Of a DNA stretch of 64,000 nucleotides, positions 26,601 to 38,600 are shown piece after piece; the stretch's first letter is position 1; each line of letters begins with the position of its first letter. Position numbers and translations under genes: made by a program. The DNA is taken from NCBI GenBank assembly GCA_007922195.1, contig ML682024.1, positions 7,945,976 through 8,009,975 on the forward strand, written 5' to 3'. Under the pieces are notes generated by a model. It ran no database searches and was not told the DNA's origin. It saw only the letters and a program-made list of their open reading frames with translations. Source of the stretch: Podocnemis expansa (taxonomy: Eukaryota > Chordata > Testudines > Podocnemididae).

Positions 26601-29600
26601 TTTGTCTTCTGCTGACACATATCTCCCCTCCACCTTGCCCTTGCCTATGGGACTTAGGTACAGAAAAGCAATTTTGAAAACCCAGCCATTCAGTACATTT
26701 TTTGGCCCCTGGATGATCTTTTTGTAATAGAGGGGAGGCAGCATTGCCTAGCAAATGGAACATCCTACTGGGAGTTAGAAGACCTTCGTTTTGGTCTCAG
26801 TTCTGCTGCTGTGACCGTGGGCCATTCACATCCCTGCTCTGTGCCGCAGTTTCTCCACCTATCTCTGGGATAAATTGCTATTTGAGAGCTAGCTATTGAT
26901 ACATTAATATGCAGGGGCATAGTCAAGATGGGCCCAGTTGGGCTGAGGCCCACCCAGCACAGCGTCTGGCAGTGGTGCAAACTTTGCCTCTGCAGCAGTG
27001 ATGGTCATGCTGCTGTGTGGGTGGGCTTCATTGCACCATACACCCACAGCTCCACATTCTAATTAACAAGGTGTGCTCTGCCACTACTAGTTTCTTAGAA
27101 ACTGAAGCATCTGGGGGAGGGAAGCTCCCCGTCATAAGACTGGAACCTCCCCTTGGCTGGGCCCACCCTGCAGTTGCAGGCGCCTGTCCAGAAACTGGGG
27201 GCTGGCCACGCCCATTACTGTATAGCATGTCCCAATATAGAGCCCTTGTCCCCTGTAGGGATCTACCAGCAATGAACTCCCCAGTTCATCCCATCTGTGA
27301 GGGGACAATGGCTGGCCATAGATGGTTAATGTCATTCACCAGAACCTACCGGAATGTGTCTCCCACCCTATCATGGAAATAAATGAAGCCCTCATGGTCC
27401 ATCCTGAGGAGATCTCCGCTGTTGAAGTAGAGGTCCCCCTTTTTCATCACATCCCTCAGAATCTTCTTCTCTGACTTCTGGCGGTCACCTGCATAGCCAT
27501 TGAACGGGGAGACATCTGTGATCTTCACCACCAGCAATCCTGCCTCACCTGGAAGGGAGAATGAGAAGTATGGTAGATGTCCCCATATGTAGCGCAACCC
27601 TCTCAGCCCACTTTTGAAAAGGATTCCATTTTGGAGGGGAGAAGATAGGGGTTTGAAGGGGGATGTGAACCCTACAAGCAACTAAGTCAACTGAGAGCAC
27701 ACAACTTTATTGTACTACAGAAGCATATTGTGGAAGTGCTTTTATGAAAGCTTATAATGTTCTGAACTTGTGGGTCATTTTGAGATATGGATACAGACTG
27801 TGATAAGGAATATGAGTATAGAAAACCTTGTCCATGACTGGCATCACAATTTCAAATACACTTCACAGCAGCCCATGAAAGATAATGGAAAGACACTGAG
27901 AGAAAATCCCCATTATGGAAAACTAAGGGCTTATCTACACTTGGCATGCTACAGCGGCTGTTGAGCTTCCAGTGAACACTACCTCCACCAATTCTCCTAT
28001 CAGCATAGGTCATCCATCTCCATGAGAAGCAACAGCTAGATTGATGGAAGAACTCTTCCATTGCTGCCTTCACAGGGAGGTAGGGCAGGTTAACTATGTC
28101 ACTAAGGGGGGGGGTGGAATTTTTACACCCTTAACTGATGTAACTGGGTTCATATAATTTTAGTGAAGGCCAGGCCTAAGAAAGGAAGGTGCTTCACCCA
28201 CTTTGAATAAATATGAGTGATCATGCCAAGAGACACAGAAAGGAGACAAAGCTCCATGGATTTCATTCATCCCTGCTATAAACTATTCCACTATCTAAAT
28301 ATCATACTTATATGGTTGCTGTGACTACTGAAGTGTCTCACTGTCTTTTAATGTTCTGGTCTTCAAAATTCTCCTTGTGAGGTAGGGTTAAGTTCACAAA
28401 AGAGCATAGGCACTAATCCTCAGTAGTATTTAGGCACTGAGCTTCCCTTGTAATTGATGGCTCTGGGCCTACGTGACTCACCTGAGGCCACACAGTAAGT
28501 CTGCAGCAGAGTTGGGAATGGAATTCAGCTCTTTGAAGTGCCAGGCTAAGACTCTAACCACTGCACTATACTTCCTCCCCAAGGGCCCTGCTCCCCCCAT
28601 CAGTGCTGCCTGATGGCCAGCCTTTTATTCTTACCAGTGGGAACTCGGATGCAGCACCCTTGCTCGTCCCGCACGGGTTCATCCTGTTCCACATTGTACT
28701 GGATCAGTTCAAAGGGCATGACCAACTGGGGAAAAAAAGATGGAAATTAGCTGGAAAAATGATGCCAGCATCCCTGCTGTTCCCCTTATCAGGATCTGCC
28801 ACCTTCGCTCTCTCCACAGCAGAGGGGAGGTTTCTTATTATTCAGTGCCTAGCTCACTTAGGCCGCTTTGAAGAATCCTGATCTAAATAAACCCACCAGA
28901 GGAAATGGTGGGACAAACATCTGCTGGGGGGATGAGCCAGCCTTTAGGCAAACAGTCTACACAGAGAGGGTTAAATTTGCACTAAATTTAGCCAGCATGC
29001 CAGAAAACAATCTGCAATTCCCTCAGGATGTCAAATGATTTTCAGTCATGAGAACTCCCTATGCCCCGCTTCCATTGGTGCATATTTGGGCACAAACTGG
29101 GTGACCTAGTAAGGAGGGCTTTAAACTAGGTTCAAAGGAGGAAGGAGACCAAAGCTCACAGGTAGATGACAATGTGGGAGACCTGGGGGAAGGGATAGAA
29201 CTTGGGGGGTGCCAGGACTGTAACACCAGGGATAAAAGAGAGGGTAGTTGGAACATGGGGGGGGGCGGGGAATCAAATAATTGTCTTAAGTATTCGACTG
29301 AAGCCCCAGTACGTGAGGAGAGTGGAGGAGGATAACTCCAAGAAAAAATGCAAGGAGGTATATATAATAGAATTGAAAATCAAAATGACAAAGTAGGGAA
29401 ATCAGCCTGGTGTCTTAGGTGCCTATACACAAATGCGAGGACCCTGGGAAATAAGCAGGAAGAATTGGTAGTACTAGTGCTGACAAGGAACTAGGATATC
29501 ATTGGAATAACAGAGACGTGGTGGGATAGTCTGCACGACTGGAGCTCTGCCATGGATGGTTATAAACTGTTCAGGAAAGACAGGCAGGGAAGAAGAGGGG

Positions 29601-32600
29601 GAGGAGTAGCACTATATGTAAAAGAGCTCTGTGACTGCTCAGAGCTCCATTATGGAAGTGGAAGCGTGCCAATAGACAGTCTGTGGGTTACATTGAGAGG
29701 GGAAAGCAACAAGGGGGATGTTGTGGTGGGTGTCTGCTATAGACCATCAGACCAGAAGCAGGAGGTGGATGAGGTGTTCTATGGACAACTAGTGGAAGCT
29801 TCTAGATCACAGGCCCTGGTGCTGATGGGGGACTTCAATTACCCTGACATCTGCTGGGAGGCCAATACAGCAGTGCATGGACAATCCAGGAAGTTTTTAG
29901 AGAGTGTTGGGGACAACTTTCTAGTACAAATGCTGGAGGAACAAACTAGGGGCCTTGCACCTCTCGACTTGCTGCTCACAAATAGGGAAGAATTGATTGG
30001 GGAGGTAGAGGTAAATGGCAAACTAGGCAGTAGTGACCATGACATGGTTGAGTTCAGGATGCTGATTAAAGGAAGGAAGGAAAGAAGCAAAACACAAACC
30101 CTGTACTTCAAAAAAGCAGATTTTGGCTCCCTCAGGGAACTGATGGGCAGGATCTCTTGGGAAGCTAATCTGAAAGGGAAAGGAGTCTAAGGGTGTGTTC
30201 ACACAGCAGTCTTATTTTGAAACAACAGAGGTTGTTTCGAAATAAGAAAGGCCACGTTCACACGACGCACCGTTGTTTCGAAACAACTTAAACCCCATGT
30301 GGGGACAAAACAACGTTGTTTCAAAACTATTGTTTTGAAACAATGCCGTCTGAACATGTTGTTTTGAAACAATGGTGACTCGTTTTGAAATAACTGTTGT
30401 CTGAACATGCTACTTCAATTCCTGATTTTTTCCTTAATTCGAATTAACAAACTGTTAATTCGGATTAACTTATTTCGAAATAAGGCGTTATTTCAATACA
30501 ACTTGTATCAAAACAACTTGTATCGAAATAACCCCCTGTGTGTGAACATAGCCTAAGAGAGTTGGGTATATTTTAAAGAAACCCTGCTAAGGGCACAGAA
30601 AGTTGCCATTCCAATTAGTAGAAAGAACAAACATGTGAGGCAGCCAGAATGGCTTAGCAGAGAACTTTGCTCTGAGCTTAAACATAAAAAGGAAGCTTAC
30701 AAGAAGTGGAAGCTTGGTCAGATGACTAAGGAGTCATATAAAGATATTGCTAGGGACTGCAGGGATAAAATCAGAAAGGCCAAAGGACAAATGGAGTTGC
30801 GGCTAGTGAGGGATCTAAAGGATAACAGGAAGGGGTTCTACAAGTATGTTAATAATAAGAAGAGGATCAGGGAAGGTGTAGGTCCCTTACTGAAAGGGGC
30901 AGGCATCCTCGTGACAGAGGATGAGGGAAAAGCTGAAGTGCTCAATGCTTTTTTTGCTTCAGTTTTCACAGGCAGGGTCAGCTCCCAGCCCACTACCATG
31001 GGTATCGCAGTTCGGAGAGAAGAAGAGAGGCCCTTGGTGGCGGAAGGTCAGGTTAGGGACTGCTTAAGGAAGCTGGATGTGCACAAGTCCATGGGGCCTG
31101 ACGAACTGCATCCAAGGGTGCTAAGGGAGTTGGCCGATGAGATAGCAGCACCGCTGGCCATTATCTTTCAAAACTCATGGGCTATGTTCACACGGGGCAG
31201 GCTTGTTTCGAAACAACCCCTGTTGTTTCGAAATAAGAACTGTGTTTGAACATACCCATGGAGAATGGGGGAGGTGCCAGAGGATTGGAAAAAAGCAAAT
31301 ATAGTACCTATTTTCAAGAAAGGGAAAAAGGAGGATCCGGGGAATTGCAGACCTGTCAGCCTCACCTCAATCCCTGGAAAAATTATGGAGCAGGTTCTCA
31401 AAGAATCCATCCTAAAACACTTAGAGGAAAATAAAGTGATCAGGAACAGTCAGCACGGATTCACCAAAGGTAAATCATGCCTGACCAATCTCATTTCATT
31501 CTATGATCAGATGACTGGTTTTCTGGATGTAGGAAGAACCGTTCATGTGGTATACCTTGATTTTAGCAAGGCTTTTGATACAGTTCCCCACAGAATTCTC
31601 ATTGGCAAATTAAGGAAGTATGGGTTGGACAGGTGGACTATAGGGTGGATAGAAAACTGGCTAGATCAACGGTTTCAGCGCGTAGGAATCAATGGTTCCA
31701 TGTCTAGCTGGCAACCAGTCACGAGTGGTGTGCCCCAGGGGTCGGTCCTGGGGCCGGTTCTGTTCAACATTTTCATTAACGATCTGGATGATGGAATAGG
31801 CTGCACTCTCAGTAAGTCTGTGGATGACACCAAGCTGGGGGGACAGTAGACATGTTGGAAGGCAAGGACAGGATTCAGGGAGATCTAGATAAATTGGAAC
31901 AGTGGGCCAGTAGAAATCTTATGAGGTTCAATAAGGACAAGTGTAAAATCCTGCACGTGGGATGAAAAAATCCCATGCACTGCTACAGGCTGGGGAACAT
32001 TCAGCTAAGTAGCAGCAGTGTAGAAAAGGACCTGGGGGTCATGGTGGATGGGAAGCTGGATATGAGTCAGCAGTGTGCTCTTGCTGCCAAAAAGGCCAAT
32101 GGCATACTGGGCTGCATCAAAAGAAGTGTTACCAGCAGATCAAGAGATGTGATCATTCCCCTCTATTCTGCACTGGTGAGGCCTCATCTAGAATACTGTG
32201 TTCAGTTTTGGGCTCCCCACTACAAAAAGGACAGGGACATGCTAGAGAGAGTTCAGTGGAGGGCAATCAAAATGATTAAAGGGCTGGAGCACAAGCCCTA
32301 TGAGGAAAGACTGAAAGCATTAGGCTTATTTAGTCTGCAGAAGAGAAGATTGAGGGGGGATTTGATAGCAAGCGTCAACTACTTGAAGGGGTGCTCCAAG
32401 GAGGATGGAGCTCGACTATTCTCAGTAGTAACGGAGGACAGAACGAGGAGCAATGGTCTCAAGTTACAGTTAGGGAGGTCGAGGCTGGATATTAGAAAAA
32501 ACTTTTTTACTAGGCGAGTGGTGAAGCCTCAGAATGAGCTGCCTAGGGAGGTGGTGGAATCTCCATCTTTGGAGGTGTTTAAGGCCCGGCTGGACAAAAC

Positions 32601-35600
32601 CATGACTGGGATGGTTTAGTGGGAGTGGTCCTGCCTCTGGCAGGGGGTTGGACTAGATGACCTATGAGGTCCCTTCCAACCCTTTGATTCTATGATTCTA
32701 TGGTGGCTGTGTATCTACAGCTACAGCCTCACCGCTTTTGAGTTTCTGCCATGAGTACCTGTGTGTCATGTTTTATGGTGATGTGGGCTCTATGGTTTTT
32801 AAGTGCGGCTTATTTAAACAAGACGTAATTAGATCAAAGTAAAATCCCTAATGGCAGGCTAACTTTGTAGTGCAGGCCAGGCCAGGGCTGGAACTAGGTC
32901 TTCTGGTGCCTGGGGCAAGCAGCCTGAAAGACACCCCCTTCCAACTTGGGCCCCAGTCCAGCCCAGGGCCCAATCCATCCCCAGTGGTGGCGGGGAGCTT
33001 GATCTGGCCACAGCCACCGCCAGTAGACCACTGGAGATGGATCCAGCTCCCTGCCATTGCTGGGGCAGTGGGGAGCCAGATCCACCCCCAGTGACAGCTG
33101 GAAGCCCCAGGCACTGCCAGAAGCTTCAAGAACCGAATTTTAGAGGGCATAGGGGACGGATCCAGCTTCCCACAGCTGCTGGGGATGGATCTGGCTCCTC
33201 AGCAGCAGTTGGGGCAGTGAGGAGCCAGATCCATCCCCAGGTGCTGCGGGGAGCCGGATGTATCCCCTGCACTCTCTAAGATTTGGCACCTAGGTCTTTG
33301 CTCCAGTTGCCCTGGCCTAGTTACGGCCCTTATGTCAGTGTCTACACTACAGCCTTGTTCCTGCCAATGGATGTGTCTGACTATACCAACACCGTAACTC
33401 CACCTCCTTGAGAGATATAGAGCTCATGGCGGAAGAATCAGGGTGATGCCACGTCTATGCAGAAACTGTGGTTACTGACACTGGTTGATAGCTGTTATTC
33501 TGTCTGCCTCACCACCACCTCTCAGAGAGGTGGGATAGTGACACCAACAGAAAAATCTCTCCATTGGCACAGGTTTTGTTTACACTGAAGAACTACAGCA
33601 GCAGTGTTTCAAGAGTAGTCATAGTTTGACCAAGGCATTTCTCCTGATTGTCCCTTTCCAGAACAAAATAACTCATGTTTTGGCTAAAGCATCTTCCAAA
33701 AGGCATCCAGTCTTGCCTTTTCCCATTAGGTTCAAGAAGTGGGTGTTTTCTTTCCTCTCAGTTCTCTTTTTGAAAAAGCTAAATAGATTGGTGTCCTTAA
33801 ATCCTTACACTCCCAAGCCAGGAATTTAATTCCCAAGCCTTCCCCCCCAGCCTAAACTAATTGGACTGTTTTTGAGGCACCAACTTTCCCTCCAGTATAA
33901 CACAGTTCATAGGGCTTCTCGGAACTAGTTCCTGTTTGAAATAGAAATTCATGTTTAAACTAAAACTCTTCACAGACAATGGGGGAGAAATCACACAGCC
34001 TCAGGTCCCTGCTTCCCTTCACTGTTTGTTGATGTGCAGGAGCTCAGCATAGTCTGCACTGCAATCTGAATTTGCCATGCTTCTAATGGGTTCACAGCCT
34101 GCACCTGTCTGATGCTGGGCTTGTCTCAGGCAGTGCTAGAGAGATGAATGAGGGTCATGGAATTTAGTCCAAAGAATTCAGGGTGCCCACTCTAGAGGCT
34201 GAATGGGTTTAAGTTTTACCCAGGCATCTGCTGGCACTGTCCTAAATCATTTCAGCTGCCATGCCCTCTGCCTGTGGCTGGGAAAAAGATAGGTGTTTTT
34301 TGGGTAACTGGCAATTCGGAATAATGCACAAGCGAGGGGAAGTAGCTTCAGGCTAAACTGAAAAAATGACACTTTCAAAATGTCCAATGAAGCAAAAAGT
34401 TGGGGGAAAATATTTGTTTTCACCAAAACATTTCAGACAAAATGTTTCTGGTTGATTTCAAGCTTATTTTGAAAAAGGAATTAAATTAAATTAAAAAAAC
34501 ATTTTGAAAGAGAATGGTGGGTTACTTACCAGTAACCATCCTTCTTCGAGATGGGCTGCTCACATACATTCAGCTACAGGTGTCTACCAATGTTCCCTGT
34601 AAGCTGCGCTGGAGCGCTGCAGCGCAGCCCACCGCAGCCGCCAGTGCACAGAAGGCTTCCGGCAGCACACTGCCGGCAGCCAGAGTCCGTGGATAGAGCT
34701 CCTGTGGAGCAGGGAGTTTTCAAAACTCCCGCCCACAGAAGCTCTAACGGAGCATGCCAGAAAATCTGGGCATGCTCCGTAGAGCTTCTTTGGCCCAGGA
34801 GTTAGGGCTGGGCCCTGGCTCAAGTCTAGCCCCAAGGTAAGTTTGTGGGGGCTGCTGCCGGGAGCAGGGGGAGTGTGAGCGGGGGAGGGCTGCTGCTGGG
34901 AGCGGGGTGGAGTGGGAGCACAGGGGGTGGGCTGCTGCCGGGAGCAGGGGGAGTGGGAGCGGGGGGGCTGCTGCCAGGAGCGGGGGGCCGTCGGGAGCGG
35001 GGGGAGGCGAGTGGGAGTGGGGGGGATGCCGCTGGGAGTGGGGGGGGCGGGGCTGCGCAGCGGGCCCTGTGGGGGGTTGGGGGGGAGTGCAGCGAGCAAC
35101 AGGTGTTGCTCAGCTGCCCTCTCCGCTTAGAGGGAACATTGGTGTCTACATGCCACAGTGCACGGCAGCTCAGAAAGTCTTCAGCCCTAGCCTTTAGGTC
35201 AGGGCTTGTGGCCAATGCCCCCTCTGCTCTGCGACCACGGCTATATAGGTGACCATGACCCTGATCCTCCCAGTCCCATATACCTTCTCCAACTCTGTTA
35301 GTGGGGATGGTGGGAGGGGCCTAAATGTATGTGAGCAGCCCATCTGGAAGAAGGACGGCTACTGGTAAGTAACCCACTGTTCTCCTTTGAGCGCTGCTCA
35401 CATCATTCAGTTATAGGTGACTGCTAGCTGTACCCCTGGACAGTGGGAGGAGTTACAGTCTACCCACACTGAGTACAGCTCTGCCCAGAGTGGCATCATC
35501 TCTAGCCTGTTGGGTGATGGCATAGTGCATCGTGAAGGTATGTACTGATGACCACGTAGTGGCCCTGCAGATCTCTTGGATTGGGACCTTGGCAAGGAAG

Positions 35601-38600
35601 GCCGCTGAGGACACTTGGACCCTGGTAGAGTGGGCCCTAATAGTCCCAGGCAGGGGTGTGTTTGACCTTCCGTAGCTGTCTTTAATGCAGTTCACAATCC
35701 ATTTAGAGATACACTGTGAGGATACTGGTAAACCTCTCTTATGGTTGGCGACCACCACAAATAATTGCGGGGTCTTGTGGAATGGCTGGATGTGCTCAAT
35801 GTAAGTTAGAAGCACTCTCCTCATGTCCAATGTATGCCACCTCCTCTGGTTCTGCGTAACCTGGGGATTTGGGTAAAAAACTGGCAGGCAAATTTCCTGG
35901 TTAAGGTGGAAGAGGGTGGCCACCTTAGGGAGGAAGGATGGGCGGTGACGTAAAACAATTTTATCCGGGTAGAATCTTGTATATGGGTGTTCCGAGGAGA
36001 GGGCTTTCAACTCCAAAACCCTTCTAGCAGAAGTGATTGCTACTAAGAAAGCCACCTTCCAGGACAGGACCAGCAGGGTGGCCGAGTCCAAAGGTTCACA
36101 GGGTGGCTCTGTCATTGCCTGGAGGAAGACATTCAGGTTCAAAGGCGGGGTGGGCTTATGGGGTTGGAGAAAGAGTCTCTCCACCCCTTTTAGGAATCTG
36201 ACGGAGGTAGGATGGGAGAAAACTGACTGCCCATCCACACTTTTGTGGAGAGCTGAGATTGCCGTTGAGTGGACTCTCTGTGAGGAAGGAGAAAGGCCTT
36301 TTTCTTTGAGGTCTAGCAGATAGTCAAGGATCAGGTGTATCGGAGCTAATATAGGGTCTAAACCTTTGTCCCGAGCCCAAATGGAGAATCGCTTCCATTT
36401 GGCTGTGTACGTGGACCTAGTGGATGGTCTTCTGCTACCAACCAGGACCTTCTTAACTCTGTTTGAGCAGAACCTCTCCTGCTCACTGAGCCAGAGGGCA
36501 CCCAGGCCATCTGGTGTAGGCGGCCAGGGTCTGGGTGCTGACGGTGCCCTGAGTCCTGCGTCAGAAGGTCCGCCCACTGAGGGAGGCAGAGTGGGGTCTC
36601 TATGGACATGTCCTGCAGGAGTGGGAACCAATGCTGTCTAGGCCAGTCCAAAACTATTAGTATTATGTTCACTCCATCACTGTCAATTTTCAAGAGGACC
36701 CTCTGTATCAGGGGAACTGGCAGGAAGGCATACATCAGGGGCCCTGACCAGCTGATGAGGAAGGCGTCGCTGAGAGACCCCTCCTTGTGGCCCCTGATGG
36801 AGCAGAACTGGGGACACTTGCAATTCTGCCATGTCGCAAACAAGCCTATCCAGGGAGGACCCCATTTGTCTATCAGGAGTGAGAACACCCTGTCGTGGAG
36901 AGACCATTTGTAGTTTGCTAGGGACTTTCTGCTTAGCGAGTTCGCTAGCCCGTTGTTCACCCCCGGTAGGTGGGAGGCCACTGGGGTGAAGTTGTGTTAT
37001 GGCCAACTCCCAGAGTTTGCACTCCTCCTCGCAAAACAGCAGAGAGCAGACCCCCCCCCCTTGCCGGTTCATATAGAACATGGCTGAGGTATTGTCCATG
37101 AGAATCTTGACCAACCTGCCCTGTATCTTGTCCAGGAAGGTCATGCAAGCTAGTTTGATGGCCCGTAGTTCCTTGACGTTTATGTGAAGAGGGCTGTCCA
37201 TGTGGGACCAGTGCCCCTGAGTGGAGAGCCCCCCAGAGATGTGGGTCCCCCACCCTGAGTTCAAGGCATCTGTTATTAAGGTCACTGAGGGCCTGATTGC
37301 CTTGAAGGGGATGCCCCCCATGGTAAAACGAGGATCCTTCCAAATCTGAAGTGTCCCCAGAGTGTCATGGGGAACGGACAGTACCTTGTTTAAGGAGTCG
37401 CTCCACATGTGGAACACCATGGACAGCCAGACCTCGAAAGGCCTCATTGTCAGGCGTGCCGTCTGGATCACTGAGGTGGAGGCTGCCATAAGGCTGAGGA
37501 GCTACAGGCATATGTGGGCCATGGTCACATGGAACATCTGCAGCTCTGTAATGATAGTGCAGATGGACCAAAATCTGGATAGAGGTAGATATGCCAACCC
37601 CTTGCAGGCATCTAGGCACACCCCTATGAACTCTATGTTCTGAGATGGGCAGAGTTTTGACTTTTCTTGGTTTATGTGGAGGCCCAGATAGTTGCAGAGC
37701 CTCACTACTGCTCTGATGTGGAGCTCCACTTGGGAACTCGATTTTCCGACTATTAACCAGTTGTCTAGATGGGGTAAATTCTTATGCCCCGTCTGCGCAG
37801 GTATGCCACGACCAGCGCCATGCACTTCTTAAACACCCTGGGGGCTAGGGAGAGCCCGAAGGGGAGAGAGGTGAACTGGAAGTGGTCATTTGCCACCATG
37901 AATCTTAGGAATTGCCTGTGGTGGGGCCGTATGGCTGTGTGAAAGTAGGCATCTTTTAGATTGAGGGCTGTGAACCAATCCCCAGGAGATAGAGATGGGA
38001 GGATCTGAGACAAGGAAACCATGTGGAACTTTATTTTCCTTATGTGCTTGTCTAAGGCTCTGAGATCTAAAATGGGTCGAAGGTCCCCGTTGGATTTTGG
38101 GACCAGAAAGTACCAGGAGTAAAACCCCTTTCCCCACTCCTGGCTGGGAACCCTTTGTATGGATCCAAGGGAGAAGAGTTTCTGGCATTCGGTCTTGAGC
38201 AGGTGTGACAGTTCCTGGTTTCCAGGGGTTGGACAAGGGGGCGGTTTTCTGTCCCGAGGAATCAAAAGGAATTGAATACAATACCCCTCCGCAACCATCT
38301 CGAGGACCCACTGGTCAGACGTGATGTTTGTCCAGTGGTGGATAAAGTGGTGTAAGCGGTTGGGGACCGAATGGGTTGTGGGTTTGCTGCCCGTACTGTA
38401 ACCGTCAAAAATGCTGTTTCTTTCTCAACGAGCATTTGGAGGCTTGCCCACACCCACCTTATTGTGGGGCATTGGGCTTCTCACTCTTGCTTGAATGGAC
38501 CTTGTCCTTGTCCATATCCCCAAGATGGCACTGGGGAAATTGGAGGGATCTCGGGAATGGACTCTGCAGTTGAATCTGCTGTTTCAGCTGCTGATGTTGT

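Larger units (their letters stand above)
29095..32705 (+). mobile_element. CR1 LINE, 5'-truncated, 3.6 kb, with two MITE insertions
   Basis: Begins in the region before ORF2 (CTAGTAAGGAGGGCTTTAAA), runs through the endonuclease, reverse transcriptase and C-terminal regions of ORF2, and ends in the CR1 3' tail with ATTCTATGATTCTATGG. Two members of the TTTCGAAATAA MITE family sit inside it (30191-30553 and 31179-31256). Autonomous activity is excluded by the insertions and coding damage, but sequence decay is otherwise modest. It lies antisense in intron 5 of the SLC27A gene. Confidence 0.95.

Noticed and set aside
26535..26763. Minus-strand frame with [17 protein letters not shown] text as a possible exon
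   Set aside because: Half of it lies in the foldback-family copy at 26440-26580, and it has no acceptor/donor pair fitting the SLC27A exon phases.
34584..35252. Pro-rich (minus) and Gly-rich (plus) frames of 130-170 codons
   Set aside because: They run through the GC-rich core of the hAT MITE at 34588-35141 and across its TSD into the DIRS terminus; no conserved protein.
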